Source of the DNA: Devosia epidermidihirudinis
GTDB taxonomy: Bacteria; Pseudomonadota; Alphaproteobacteria; Rhizobiales; Devosiaceae
Direction: 5' to 3'
DNA length: 64,000 bases
NCBI RefSeq assembly: GCF_000971295.1
Contig: NZ_LANJ01000020.1
Coordinates: 1-64,000 of the forward strand
Shown here: positions 1-8,898 of the stretch, piece after piece
How positions within the stretch are numbered: position 1 is the first letter of the stretch
How the letters are laid out: every line of letters starts with the position of its first letter
The notes under the pieces: model-generated
The model's input: the letters and a program-made list of their open reading frames with translations, nothing else
Database searches by the model: none
Told to the model about the DNA's origin: nothing
Made by a program: the position numbers and the translations under genes

Positions 1-1
1 C

Positions 2-880
2 CCCAACCCCGACGAGGCGGCCCCTGCGGACGCGGCACCAGCCCCCGCAGCGCCCGTCGCCAGCACACCGGCGACCGAAGCCATTTCTGCCCTCACTTCT
101 GCGCCGCAGCCGGTCACACTCACCGCGCGCATTACCGCAGACGCTGCACCTATTCCGAATGGTCTGGTGTGGCGCATCTTTGATACCAAGCCCGCAGCCA
201 GCGGCGAACTCGCACTGGTCGCCAAGTCCGATGACGGCGAAGCGGCCATCGAGCTACCACCGGGCGAATATGTGGTCCACGTCGCCTATGGGCGCGCGCA
301 GGCCAGCGAAACCATGTCCGTTGTGCCTGGGGCCAATTCAAAGAGTTTTGTGCTCGACGCAGGGGCGCTCCGACTCAACTCGGCAGTGACTGGCGACATT
401 CCAATCCCGGCGAACTTGTTGAAGTTTGACATTTTCACCGGCGGCACCGAGGGCAGCCGTCAGATGATTGGCGAGGGCTTGCTGGCCAACGACATCGTCA
501 CGCTCAACGCCGGCACCTACCACATCGTCTCCCATTTCGGCACAGTGAATGCCGTGGTGCGCGCCGACCTGCGCGTTGAGCCTGGCCAGCTGACTGACGC
601 CACGCTTTACCATCACGCCAGCCAGATCTCGTTCAAGCTCGTCTCAGAGCCCGGTGGCGAGGCGATCGCGGACGTAGAATGGACCGTCAAGACCACTGAT
701 GGCGCGACCATCTTCTCTGACCTCGGCGCGTTCCCCACGACCGTCCTCGCGGCCGGTGACTACCTCGTTCTGGCCAAGCAGGGCGACCAGGTGTTCAATC
801 GCGAGTTTCAGGTCCAATCGGGGTCACCCCACGATGTGGAAGTGCTGACCACGGTCTATTCCGGCCCCAAACCGCAATAG
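2..880 (+). CDS. Partial protein with three tandem beta-sandwich-like repeats
   Basis: The frame is open from base 2, so the true start lies outside the window; 292 residues are visible before a TAG stop. The first 40 or so residues are a Pro/Ala/Thr-rich linker. After it come three similar beta-rich segments, each holding a turn of the form GEY/GTY/GDY followed by hydrophobic strands: PPGEYVVHVAYG near residue 86, NAGTYHIVSHFG near 169 and AAGDYLVLAKQG near 250. This resembles the carboxypeptidase-regulatory or PEGA type of small beta-sandwich repeat, but I cannot assign a family. The Pro-rich linker suggests an envelope or exported protein. It is read in the same direction as the exported protein that follows about 75 bases later. 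Function unknown. Confidence 0.75.
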   Translation, partial: PNPDEAAPADAAPAPAAPVASTPATEAISALTSAPQPVTLTARITADAAPIPNGLVWRIFDTKPAASGELALVAKSDDGEAAIELPPGEYVVHVAYGRAQASETMSVVPGANSKSFVLDAGALRLNSAVTGDIPIPANLLKFDIFTGGTEGSRQMIGEGLLANDIVTLNAGTYHIVSHFGTVNAVVRADLRVEPGQLTDATLYHHASQISFKLVSEPGGEAIADVEWTVKTTDGATIFSDLGAFPTTVLAAGDYLVLAKQGDQVFNREFQVQSGSPHDVEVLTTVYSGPKPQ

Positions 881-954
881 GTCTCTGCGTTTAGCTGTTG
901 AAGCGAAACGCCGTATGCCCCAGATTGCGCCAAATTTCAGCGGAGAACGCCCCC

Positions 955-2751
955 ATGACGATCACCCTCCCGTCCCGTCGTCGGCTTGCCGCGATCGCAG
1001 CAGCCTGCCTGCTGAGCGTCGCCCTGCCCGCCGTTCCGGCCATGGCCCAAAAAACCAAGACCAAAACACCGGCCACGACTGAGGCTCAGGTCTCCACCAC
1101 CGATCTTTCCGTTGATATTCCCGGCATCGACAGCGTCGGCTCCAATCTGGAAGATGGCGTTCTGCGCGACATTTTCAGCGGCAATGTTGCGGGCAATGCG
1201 GAGGCCCTCGCTGGCCTGACCGCCACCAGCATTTCGATCCCGGCCATCAACCTCATCGCGACGATCACCAAAGGTGACGACGTGCGCGAAACCAAGGTGA
1301 CGTTCAACGACGTTGTCCTCGACGACGTGACCGACGGCATTGCCGGCTCGATCTCGCTGGCTGGCATCACCGTCGATGCAGGCGATCTGGGCGGCGCTGA
1401 TATCGGTGCGATGTCGGCCAACAATTTCGACATCGGCGGCGTGCTCGGTCTCTATGGCCTCGTCGGCCCTGGCACCGCCACCGAACTCAAGACCATCTAT
1501 ACCGACTTCACCTTTGAGGGCGGTAACATCGAAACTCCAGAGGTCGCCTGCACCGTCGGCGCCGCCAGCCTCGACGAGCTCAAGGCGCGCCCCTTGGGCT
1601 ATTCTTATGCCGAGCTGCTCGCGCTGGGCGAAAGCCTTGAGGGCTCCGGGGATCCATCGCCTGAAGAAATGGGCAAGATCGCCCGCGTCTACGCCAACTT
1701 CCTCACCGCGTTTGAATCGACCCCCGTCACCTTCGACGGCTTCGACTGCGACGGCGTGGACGATGAAGGCCGCGCCCTGACCATTTCGGTGGCCGGCATG
1801 ACCACCACGGGCATGTCCCCCGGCATCTATCCCGGCCTGACGGTTGAGGGGCTTGATGTCACCGTGGAAGGCGACGGCAATTTCTCGGTCGGCTCGTTCT
1901 CCTTCAAACCGATGGACGTCTCTGGCCCGATCGCCGTGATCAACGCGGCCCCTGAAAGCATCGACGCCGCATGGTTTGAAGACAATGCCCGCGCACTGTT
2001 CCCGGCGTTTGAAGGCTTCTCTATGGAAGCCCTGGCCATCGACGTTCCAGATCCATCCAGCGAAGATGAGCGCATCGTGGTCAATGTCGGCGCGTTCGAT
2101 CTGTCGCTGGGGGCCTATCGCAATGGCATCCCAACCGACCTCAAGAGCTCTGCCAGCAACATCATCGTCGATCTGCCCAAGGACTCGGGCGATGTCGCCT
2201 TTGCCCAGCTCGCCGCGCTGGGCGTGACCTCGATTGACGCCGGGTTCAACTTCTCGTCCAATTGGGACGAAGCCAGCAACTCGATCCTGATCAACGACGC
2301 TTCGATTTCCGGCGTCGACCTCGGCTCGCTTGCCGTCAGCGGCAGCATCATCAACGCCACGGAAGCGCTGTTCAGCCTCGACGAGAACGAGTCCCTCATG
2401 GCTGCGATGGGCCTCGCCATCCGCACGATCAAGGCTGATGCCGTGGATGCCGGCCTGTCTGATCTGATCCTGAGCATTGCGGCCAAGGACCAGAAGACCA
2501 AGCCGGAAACCCTGCGCCCGATCATCGCCGGTTTTGCCGAAGGCACCGTGATCGGCTATCTCGCCGGCGTTGCAGAGGCGCAAAAAGTCGGCGGTGCGAT
2601 CAGCGCCTTCCTCGGCGGCAAGGCAAAGAGCCTGAGCATCGCACTGACCGCCAAGGACGCGGCCGGCCTGTCGCTTCAAGACTTCATGGCGGCAGAAGAA
2701 GACCCGAGCCTGCTGCTCGGCAAGGTCACCATCGACGCCTCGGCGAAGTAA
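955..2751 (+). CDS. Exported protein of unknown function, 598 residues
   Basis: The ATG at 955 is preferred over an upstream TTG at 898 because it has a GGAG-like ribosome site about 8 bases upstream and begins a clean signal peptide: MTIT, then an arginine pair, a hydrophobic core around residues 10-28 and an AMA-Q type cleavage site near residue 32. The mature protein is acidic and rich in Asp, Gly, Ala and Ser, with many short alternating hydrophobic stretches (for example ISGVDLGSLAVSGSI), suggesting an extended beta structure. It has only a few cysteines. No catalytic motif or named family was recognised. A strong terminator follows 8 bases after the stop, so it ends its transcript here. 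Confidence 0.8.
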   Translation: MTITLPSRRRLAAIAAACLLSVALPAVPAMAQKTKTKTPATTEAQVSTTDLSVDIPGIDSVGSNLEDGVLRDIFSGNVAGNAEALAGLTATSISIPAINLIATITKGDDVRETKVTFNDVVLDDVTDGIAGSISLAGITVDAGDLGGADIGAMSANNFDIGGVLGLYGLVGPGTATELKTIYTDFTFEGGNIETPEVACTVGAASLDELKARPLGYSYAELLALGESLEGSGDPSPEEMGKIARVYANFLTAFESTPVTFDGFDCDGVDDEGRALTISVAGMTTTGMSPGIYPGLTVEGLDVTVEGDGNFSVGSFSFKPMDVSGPIAVINAAPESIDAAWFEDNARALFPAFEGFSMEALAIDVPDPSSEDERIVVNVGAFDLSLGAYRNGIPTDLKSSASNIIVDLPKDSGDVAFAQLAALGVTSIDAGFNFSSNWDEASNSILINDASISGVDLGSLAVSGSIINATEALFSLDENESLMAAMGLAIRTIKADAVDAGLSDLILSIAAKDQKTKPETLRPIIAGFAEGTVIGYLAGVAEAQKVGGAISAFLGGKAKSLSIALTAKDAAGLSLQDFMAAEEDPSLLLGKVTIDASAK

Positions 2752-2758
2752 GCAATCA

Positions 2759-2787
2759 GGGCCACCTCCGGGTGGCCCTTCTTTTTT
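2759..2787. terminator. Rho-independent terminator
   Basis: Perfect 8-bp stem GGGCCACC / GGTGGCCC (2759-2766 and 2771-2778) with a TCCG loop and a T-rich tail at 2779-2787. It terminates the exported-protein gene on the plus strand; its tail runs into the stop codon of the convergent phosphomannomutase gene, so the two genes are packed tail to tail. Confidence 0.88.
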
Positions 2788-4180
2788 AGGCGATGGCCTC
2801 AGCCGTTGCGCCCATGGCCCATGTCAGCAGCTCCTGCGCCGTCTCGGCCGTGCTGCCCTCGACGTAGACCCGCAACTCAGGCGCATTGCCCGAAGCGCGG
2901 AAATGCACCATGTCGCCGGACGCTGTGCGGTACTGAAGCCCATCGATGGTGGCGAGGCCCGCAATCCCATGCGTGCCAAAAAACGCCTCCGCATAGCCGG
3001 GTTCGTTCTGCAGTTGCCCAAGGAACGCGGCACTTTTGGCACTCGCCACATCCTGCAGGCGATCTGCCAGCGCGTGTTGCAATGGCAGAGCAGCAACAAT
3101 CTGGTCCAGCGTTTTGCCCTGCGCGGCGGCAAGGCCCAGCGCGCAGAGCACGGGCAGGACTGCGTCGCGCGTGGGCAGCGCTGACAGAGGCTCGCCCCGA
3201 ACGCTGACACCGTGGCCCACAAACGTGCCGCCATTGGCCTCAAAGCCCACCACTGCACCACGCGCGCTTTCCATCGCCGCAACCACATAGGGCGAGCCGA
3301 CTTTGGTGCGAAGCACGGTCTGGAAATAGCCGGTGCGCTCGATGGCGGAATTGGAGGTGACGGGGGTCACCACCGTCCCTGCCCCCAGATATTGCGCGGC
3401 CAGCAGGCCCAGCACGTCGCCCCGCACGAAGGCGCCATTGCGATCCATCAGTAAAGGTCGATCACCGTCGCCATCAGCAGAGACGATAGCGTCGAGCTTG
3501 TGTTCGGCGATCCAGCCAGAGAGCGGCGCGAACACTGCGTCTCCAAACGCCTCGGTGTCGACGGCGACGAAATCATCGCGCCGTGCGAGACGGACGACCT
3601 TGGCGCCAGCCCGCTCGAGGATGCGCACCAGCAGGTCGCGCGCCACGGTGGAATGCTCGAACACACCGATGGTGAGGCCACCGAGCGCGGCCTCGGGTAA
3701 TAGCGTAGCAAAGCGCTCGAAGTAGCGCTCGGCTGCAGCATCGGCCTCGTCACGCTGGGAAGTGTCCGTATCCGGCACCAACTCATCGCGCAGTGCGGCC
3801 AGAATACCGGCCTCATCAGCTTTGCTGATCTCGCCACTGGGCAGGTAGAATTTGAGACCGTTGCGGTCAGATGGAATATGGCTGCCGGTGATCATAATCG
3901 CCGCACATCCCGCTGCCATGGCATGGAGCGCCAGCGCGGGCGTCGGGATATGGCCGCAATCTATTGGTTCAAGGCCCGCCTGAACGATCGCCACCGCACA
4001 ATCTGCCTGAATGGCTGCGCTCGAGGCGCGGAAATCCCGGCCCAGATAGACCTTGCCGCCATTGGCCGCGCCGACATGACGGAGGAATGCCGCCGTGTAG
4101 CGCCGTGCGGCCTGGCCCTGCAGCTCCAAAGCAAGGCCACGCAGGCCGGAGGTTCCAAACTTCAGGCTCGTCTCGGTCAT
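2786..4180 (-). CDS. Phosphomannomutase / phosphoglucomutase family enzyme
   Basis: A 464-residue member of the alpha-D-phosphohexomutase family, which moves a phosphate between C6 and C1 of mannose or glucose and so supplies GDP-mannose or UDP-glucose precursors. The four family signatures are visible in order: the active-site serine in TGSHIPSDRNG (Ser about 100), the metal-binding DGDGDR loop (236-241), the sugar-binding GFEANGG loop (312-318) and the C-terminal phosphate-binding RASGNAPELRVYVE. The active-site loop reads TGSHIP rather than the common TASHNP. Length is normal. Whether mannose or glucose is the main substrate cannot be told from sequence. It may feed the exopolysaccharide genes at 53-62 kb, though it is far from them. 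Confidence 0.92.
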   Translation of the reverse strand: MTETSLKFGTSGLRGLALELQGQAARRYTAAFLRHVGAANGGKVYLGRDFRASSAAIQADCAVAIVQAGLEPIDCGHIPTPALALHAMAAGCAAIMITGSHIPSDRNGLKFYLPSGEISKADEAGILAALRDELVPDTDTSQRDEADAAAERYFERFATLLPEAALGGLTIGVFEHSTVARDLLVRILERAGAKVVRLARRDDFVAVDTEAFGDAVFAPLSGWIAEHKLDAIVSADGDGDRPLLMDRNGAFVRGDVLGLLAAQYLGAGTVVTPVTSNSAIERTGYFQTVLRTKVGSPYVVAAMESARGAVVGFEANGGTFVGHGVSVRGEPLSALPTRDAVLPVLCALGLAAAQGKTLDQIVAALPLQHALADRLQDVASAKSAAFLGQLQNEPGYAEAFFGTHGIAGLATIDGLQYRTASGDMVHFRASGNAPELRVYVEGSTAETAQELLTWAMGATAEAIA

Positions 4181-4184
4181 GGGT

Positions 4185-4616
4185 CTACTCTGCGTCTATA
4201 TTGCCAGCCCGGAGCTTCTTGATGCCGGAACGGACAGATTTGCCATCGAGGCGACGGCGCTTGGAGGCCAGTGTCGGGCGTGTGGCGACGCGGGCCTTGG
4301 GCACATGGGAGCCTTCAATCAGCAGCGCCACCAGCCGTTCAACGGCCTCGGTACGGTTCATTGGCTGATCGCGATGGCTGTTGGCCGTGATGACGATCAC
4401 GCCATCCTTGGTGAGGCGCTTGCCCGCCAAAATTGCGACGCGGCGCTTCATCGCCTCGGGAATGTTGGGAGACGCCTCAAGATTGAAGCGCAGCTGCACC
4501 GCGCTCGACACCTTGTTGACATTCTGCCCGCCCGGGCCGGACGAGCGTACGAAGGTCTCTTCGAATTCGGCAGGATCGATGGAGATGGAGCGGGTGATGG
4601 GGATCAGGTCTGGCAT
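4185..4616 (-). CDS. arfB: Alternative ribosome-rescue factor ArfB (peptidyl-tRNA hydrolase)
   Basis: A 143-residue protein with the class I release-factor GGQ domain: SGPGGQNVNK places the catalytic GGQ at residues 29-31. There is no codon-recognition domain. The C-terminal tail is short and strongly basic (KRRR, KSVRSGIKK), as in ArfB/YaeJ, where the tail enters the empty mRNA channel of a stalled ribosome so that GGQ can free the nascent chain. The ATG at 4616 was chosen over a longer frame starting at 4694 because the extension is low-complexity and lies in an intergenic repeat. It ends 4 bases before the start of the phosphomannomutase gene and is probably cotranscribed with it. Confidence 0.93.
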   Translation of the reverse strand: MPDLIPITRSISIDPAEFEETFVRSSGPGGQNVNKVSSAVQLRFNLEASPNIPEAMKRRVAILAGKRLTKDGVIVITANSHRDQPMNRTEAVERLVALLIEGSHVPKARVATRPTLASKRRRLDGKSVRSGIKKLRAGNIDAE

Positions 4617-4628
4617 CTTTGTACGGGA

Positions 4629-4745
4629 TACCCCTCCTAGCCTCCCCCTGACAGGGGGCGGAACAGATCCAGTCTGCGACGCGATATCGCCCACCCACCG
4701 GACGAATTCCTCCCCCTTTCTTCAGGGGGAGGTTAGGTAGGGGTA
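4629..4745. repeat. Large imperfect inverted repeat (REP-like, family D)
   Basis: The arm at 4629-4653 (TACCCCTCCTAGCCTCCCCC...) is the near reverse complement of the arm at 4722-4745, separated by about 70 bases. An inner hairpin, CCTCCCCC / GGGGGAGG, lies around 4709-4732. This pattern looks like the intergenic palindromic repeats scattered in Hyphomicrobiales genomes. The only copy I saw in the window sits between two minus-strand genes. Confidence 0.7.
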
Positions 4746-4748
4746 GCC

Positions 4749-4979
4749 TTAGTTCCGATACCGACCCGCGAAGATGATCTCACCTTCGTGGATAGTCAGG
4801 CCCTTGATGGTCGCACGATACTTGCCCGGCAGGCCGGGTGCTTCAATCACCCAGCCCTTTTTGAGCATACCGGCGAAAACCTTTTCGCCGATATCCTTGA
4901 AATCGCCGGGTCCAAGCGCGTTTTCTTCACCTAAGTGAGTAAGTGCCTTGATCTCGCGGTTGGACGGACGTTGTGGCAT
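4749..4979 (-). CDS. Small conserved hypothetical protein
   Basis: A 76-residue protein whose ATG overlaps the thrS stop codon (TAATG), which points to translational coupling with thrS. The sequence is compact and basic-hydrophobic with glycine turns (LGPGDF, KKGWVIEAPGLPGKYRATIKG) and no cysteines, resembling a small winged-helix-like or beta-barrel fold. I do not recognise a family. It ends just before the inverted repeat at 4629-4745, so it is probably the last gene of the thrS transcript. Confidence 0.7.
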   Translation of the reverse strand: MPQRPSNREIKALTHLGEENALGPGDFKDIGEKVFAGMLKKGWVIEAPGLPGKYRATIKGLTIHEGEIIFAGRYRN

Positions 4980-6961
4980 TAGGCAGCAGCCTTTGCCTTG
5001 AGATCAGGCGCGGCGGCTTCACCCATCAGGGACACCAGAGCGTCCATGAATGGCTCAACCTTCTGCCCCTCGGTGCCCAGACGACGGACCGACACGGTGC
5101 CTTCTTCGGCCTCGCGCTTGCCCACGACGAACATCAGCGGAACCTTGCCCACAGAGTGCTCGCGCACCTTGTAGTTGATCTTCTCGTTGCGCACGTCGAT
5201 CTCGGCACGAATGCCGGCCGCCTTGAGCTGGCGCACCAGCTGCTCGGCATAGCCGTCGGCTTCCGACACGATGGTGGCAACCACGACCTGGGTCGGAGCG
5301 AGCCACATCGGCATCTTGCCGGCGTAGTTTTCGATCAACATGCCGATGAAGCGCTCGAGCGAGCCCAGGATCGCGCGGTGCAGCATGACAGCATACTGGC
5401 GCGAACCGTCTTCGGCGACATAGGTCGCACCAAGACGCTCGGGCAGCACATAGTCGAGCTGCAGCGTACCAACCTGCCAGGAACGGCCAATGGCGTCCTT
5501 GAGGTGGAATTCCAGCTTGGGTGCATAGAATGCGCCCTCGCCTTCCGCGATCTCGAAGTCATATCCGGTCGCGCGCAGAGCATCGCCCAGCGCCTTCTCG
5601 GCCGCGTCCCAACGCTCGATGGTGCCACCGAATTTTTCGGGGCGCGTGGCAAGCTTGATGACGACATTGTCGAAGCCCATGTGGCCATAGACCGAATAGA
5701 GCAGATGCACGAAATGCTCGGTTTCGGACTGGATCTGGTCTTCGCGGCAGAAAATGTGCGCGTCGTCCTGGGTCATCTGGCGCACACGCATCAGGCCATG
5801 GAGCGCGCCATGGGCCTCGTTGCGGTGGCAGCAGCCGAATTCGGCCATGCGCAGCGGCAGATCACGATAGGACTTGATGCCCTGATTGAAAATCTGCACG
5901 TGCGCCGGGCAGTTCATCGGCTTGAGCGCCATCAGGTCGCCCTTGCCCGACAGAACCGGACCTTCGTCTTCCGTGCCCGGCACTTCGTCCGGCACCACGA
6001 ACATGTTTTCGCGATACTTGCCCCAGTGGCCGGACTGCTCCCAGAACTTCGAGCTCATCAGCTGTGGGGTTTTGACTTCCACATAGCCGGACTCGTTCAG
6101 ACGGCGGCGGATGTATGCCTCCATCTGATTGTAGAGCACGTAGCCCTTTGGATGCCAGAATACCGATCCCTGCGCTTCCGGCTGGAAGTGATAGAGATCC
6201 ATTTCCTGGCCGATCTTGCGGTGATCGCGCTTTTCCGCCTCTTCCACCATGTGGAGATAGGCGTCCAGCTCTTCCTTGGTCGCAAAGGCAGTGCCGTAAA
6301 TGCGGCTCAGCACGGGATTGTTGCTGTCACCACGCCAATAGGCACCGGCCACCTTGGTCAGCTTGAAGGCATGACCTACGTCCTTGACGGTACGCATGTG
6401 CGGGCCACGGCAAAGGTCGATCCACTGACCCTGCTTGTACATCTTGAGCGATTGGTCAGCCGGAATGGCGTCGACCAGCTCGACCTTGAAGTTTTCGCCG
6501 CGGGCATCAAAGAACGCCTTGGCCTGATCGCGGGTCCAGACTTCCTTGGTGAAGGCAGCGCCGCGATCAATGATTTCGGCCATCTTCTTTTCGATGGCGG
6601 GGAAATCTTCTTCCGAAAATGGCTCATCACGCTTGAAGTCGTAATAGAAGCCATTCTCGATCACCGGACCGATGGTCACCTGCGTCGTGGGCCAGAGTTC
6701 CTGCACCGCTTCAGCCAGAACGTGGGCCGCGTCGTGACGGATCAGCTCCAGCGCATCCTTGGAGCCGCTGTCGCGCGTCACGAATTCAATGCGGCCGTCG
6801 GCCTCCAGCGGATCGCTGAGATCGCTGAGTACGCCGTTCCAGCGCATGGCCACCGTCTTCTTAGCCAGGCTCTTGGAGATGCCTTCGACCACGGTGGTCC
6901 CGGTGGTGCCACGCGGATAGTCGCGAGCTGCACCGTCGGGGAACGTCACCTTGATCGTCAT
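4979..6961 (-). CDS. thrS: Threonine-tRNA ligase
   Basis: A 660-residue class II aminoacyl-tRNA synthetase that charges tRNA-Thr. Domains in order: N-terminal TGS domain ([10 protein letters not shown], residues 1-60), editing domain with the [10 protein letters not shown] motif, catalytic core with the zinc cysteine in MNCPAHV and the motif 2 region [18 protein letters not shown], motif 3 [11 protein letters not shown], and a C-terminal anticodon-binding domain beginning near PTQVVV. The ATG at 6961 has GGAG about 8 bases upstream and begins the TGS domain directly; a 15-residue upstream extension is unlikely. No leader peptide or T-box-like structure was evident in the roughly 160 bases before the next gene. 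Confidence 0.97.
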   Translation of the reverse strand: MTIKVTFPDGAARDYPRGTTGTTVVEGISKSLAKKTVAMRWNGVLSDLSDPLEADGRIEFVTRDSGSKDALELIRHDAAHVLAEAVQELWPTTQVTIGPVIENGFYYDFKRDEPFSEEDFPAIEKKMAEIIDRGAAFTKEVWTRDQAKAFFDARGENFKVELVDAIPADQSLKMYKQGQWIDLCRGPHMRTVKDVGHAFKLTKVAGAYWRGDSNNPVLSRIYGTAFATKEELDAYLHMVEEAEKRDHRKIGQEMDLYHFQPEAQGSVFWHPKGYVLYNQMEAYIRRRLNESGYVEVKTPQLMSSKFWEQSGHWGKYRENMFVVPDEVPGTEDEGPVLSGKGDLMALKPMNCPAHVQIFNQGIKSYRDLPLRMAEFGCCHRNEAHGALHGLMRVRQMTQDDAHIFCREDQIQSETEHFVHLLYSVYGHMGFDNVVIKLATRPEKFGGTIERWDAAEKALGDALRATGYDFEIAEGEGAFYAPKLEFHLKDAIGRSWQVGTLQLDYVLPERLGATYVAEDGSRQYAVMLHRAILGSLERFIGMLIENYAGKMPMWLAPTQVVVATIVSEADGYAEQLVRQLKAAGIRAEIDVRNEKINYKVREHSVGKVPLMFVVGKREAEEGTVSVRRLGTEGQKVEPFMDALVSLMGEAAAPDLKAKAAA

Positions 6962-7126
6962 TGTAGGTCTCCAGAAATAGGATTGATGCTGCGGAAATCG
7001 CAACAAGGCGGCCTGTCTAGCACGGTTTCGCGCCTATGCCAGCCCGTTGCGCGTGTCCCAATCGACACTTACAGGCGCCAATGTAATAGTTAGGCCTCAC
7101 AGACTCTGCGGCAAGGGGGCCTCCGC

Positions 7127-7909
7127 ATGCGTGCTGACAATCTGCGTCTACCAATTGCTGTTGCCGTTGTGCTGATCTGGGTGGGGATCACCGTGTTCTG
7201 GGGCGTTTGGATTCCCCACACGGGCGATGTGCACCATTCCATCGCTGTGGGGGTTACCAACGGCATTTCGCCCAACCTGCTGTATGCCTCGCTGTTTCTG
7301 GCCATCTGCGTGATCGTTTTCCGGTGGTGGGACGTGGCCTTCAAATGGCCCGAGCGCCCCAAGGAAATTCGGCTGCTCTGGTTTCCGCTGCTCTACATCC
7401 TGGCGTTCTTCAGCTTCACGCTGATCACTGGCCTGCCTTCGCCGCAGGTGATCGGCTACCTGGCGATCAACACGATCCTCGTCGGTTTCTCCGAGGAGAT
7501 GGCCTTCCGCGGCGTGCTGTTCCGGGGCCTCCTGTCACGAATCCCGATCTGGCCGGCGATCATCATTACGACCGTGCTGTTCGGCTCAGTTCATTCGCTC
7601 AACGCCCTGACCACCGGCGACCTGCCCGGCGCTATCGCCCAGTCCATCACCGCCGCCATGAGCGGATTGCTGTTCATTGCCATTGTGGTGCGCACCGGCT
7701 CGATCCTTCCGGCCATGTTCATCCACGCGCTATGGGACTTCTCCAACCTTTTGAGCATCGTGAACATCGTCCCCGCGGGCGAACCAACCGCCATCGATCC
7801 GAAATTGCTGATTGTACCAATCGCTGTGCAGATCCCGACCTTCATCTACGCGCTGTTTTTGCTGCGGAAAGTTGGGCGGCCATCCGCCGACCCGGCGGTG
7901 GCGGGTTAG
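7127..7909 (+). CDS. CPBP family intramembrane metalloprotease
   Basis: A 260-residue polytopic membrane protein with about seven hydrophobic segments. The CPBP (Abi, Rce1-like) signature is complete: EEMAFRG at residues 123-129 with the paired glutamates and arginine, a histidine in SVHSLNA (about 156), and the FIHALWDF motif near 199-206. Proteins of this family cut substrates within the membrane or process prenylated or bacteriocin-like peptides; the substrate here is unknown. It is divergent from thrS and stands alone, followed by an inverted repeat. Confidence 0.88.
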   Translation: MRADNLRLPIAVAVVLIWVGITVFWGVWIPHTGDVHHSIAVGVTNGISPNLLYASLFLAICVIVFRWWDVAFKWPERPKEIRLLWFPLLYILAFFSFTLITGLPSPQVIGYLAINTILVGFSEEMAFRGVLFRGLLSRIPIWPAIIITTVLFGSVHSLNALTTGDLPGAIAQSITAAMSGLLFIAIVVRTGSILPAMFIHALWDFSNLLSIVNIVPAGEPTAIDPKLLIVPIAVQIPTFIYALFLLRKVGRPSADPAVAG

Positions 7910-7919
7910 ATACGATTAT

Positions 7920-7970
7920 ACTGCGTGCGGGGAATGTCACCCTGTGGCAAGGCCGAGGGTGACGCGCAGT
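7920..7970. repeat. Imperfect long hairpin between convergent genes
   Basis: Outer arms ACTGCG (7920-7925) and CGCAGT (7965-7970) enclose a perfect inner stem GTCACCCT / AGGGTGAC (7935-7942 and 7956-7963). There is no T-run. It lies between the CPBP protease gene and convergent yidD and may help end both transcripts. Confidence 0.5.
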
Positions 7971-7988
7971 GGCGGTATCAGCTGCAGC

Positions 7989-8300
7989 CTACTTCCACCG
8001 CCCATAGGTCCACGGCGTGTACCAGCGCCCCCCAAGCGGGATCGCCTCGGGGACTGGGTCGTAGCCGTGGGTTCCGCCCGGACGGCACCGGACAAACCGT
8101 GCCAGCCCCATCCAGCCGCCCGGCCAGAAGCCGAATTTCCAAATGGCGGTGCTGGTATATTCCGAACAGGTCGGCAGGTGACGGCAGGTGCGGCCCGCGA
8201 AGGCCGATAGCGTGTAGCGATAGATGGTGATGAGAAAGACTGATGCAAACTTGAACGGCAGATCGATCACCCGCCAGAACAGACTGATGACTCTCTCCAT
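7989..8300 (-). CDS. yidD: Membrane protein insertion efficiency factor YidD
   Basis: A 103-residue protein of the YidD (haemolytic Alpha) family: an N-terminal amphipathic/hydrophobic segment, IYRYTLSAF, then the diagnostic cysteine-containing motif CRHLPTCSEYT and a downstream RFVRCRPGG with the third cysteine. It assists YidC and Sec in membrane protein insertion at the inner face of the membrane. Here it is not next to rnpA-yidC but overlaps the stop of the upstream IscU-like gene by one base (TGATG), so the two are translationally coupled. The C-terminal tail is longer than in the E. coli protein. Confidence 0.93.
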   Translation of the reverse strand: MERVISLFWRVIDLPFKFASVFLITIYRYTLSAFAGRTCRHLPTCSEYTSTAIWKFGFWPGGWMGLARFVRCRPGGTHGYDPVPEAIPLGGRWYTPWTYGRWK

Positions 8301-8752
8301 CAGGACTTCACCGTAACCGACTCCAGAGACTCAATCTTTTCCAGGGCCTCAACTACCGCGTCAAACACCAGCAGCGTCGACATGTGCCGCGCGCGATACT
8401 CTCGAACGGGCTCGAGGTAGGCCAGATCGCTCCACTTGCCGGTGGGCGGCGCGCCATTATCCTTGAGCATGGCGTGCATCGAATCGCGCAGGCTGCGGAA
8501 CTCGCCAATCGGCGTGCCGATGACCTCTCTCGCGACGACGGCCGCAGACGTCTGCCCCAGTGCGCAGGCTGAAATCTCATGCCCATACTCGGCGATCATG
8601 CCGTCGCGCACGACCACATCAACCTCGATCACCGACCCGCAAACCCGGCTCACCTTGCGCGCGCTGGCGTCTGCATGGGCCAGTCGCCCCGGCTGGACAG
8701 CATTGCCCGCAAGATCGAGTATCTTTTGGGAATAGAGATCGCTCAGTTCCAT
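8300..8752 (-). CDS. IscU/SufU-like iron-sulfur cluster scaffold homologue lacking the third cysteine
   Basis: A 150-residue protein with the IscU/NifU-N fold: first cysteine in SRVCGSV (about residue 38) and second in SACALGQ (about 63). By alignment to the SufU/IscU ending (A-R-x-x-C), the region ARHMSTLLVFDAV places serine (about 125) where the third cluster-binding cysteine would be. The ATG at 8752 is preferred over GTG at 8761. In Hyphomicrobiales this divergent scaffold is commonly placed beside folE, which starts 147 bases away on the other strand. It may act as a cluster carrier or have lost cluster assembly; no isc/suf genes are nearby. Confidence 0.85.
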   Translation of the reverse strand: MELSDLYSQKILDLAGNAVQPGRLAHADASARKVSRVCGSVIEVDVVVRDGMIAEYGHEISACALGQTSAAVVAREVIGTPIGEFRSLRDSMHAMLKDNGAPPTGKWSDLAYLEPVREYRARHMSTLLVFDAVVEALEKIESLESVTVKS

Positions 8753-8898
8753 AAAACGCACAATTCTGTTTCTTGTCGGCTCTCGCCTCGGACCTTATAT
8801 AGGTCGTCGCACGCTGGCTGTCAGGGCTGCATGCTGCCAGACTGGTCCAAAATCGCGTTCGGTGCGTATTGGGAGCCGAGCGTAAAGGAGCTGACCTC

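Noticed and set aside
937..2679. 580-codon open frame on the minus strand
   Set aside because: It is antisense to the exported protein gene at 955-2751, which has a signal peptide and ribosome site. The translated text is rich in Arg, Gly, His and Asp as expected of a GC-rich shadow frame.
4973..7093. 706-codon open frame on the plus strand
   Set aside because: Antisense to thrS over its whole length; no domain is visible and it has the typical His/Leu/Gly-rich shadow composition.
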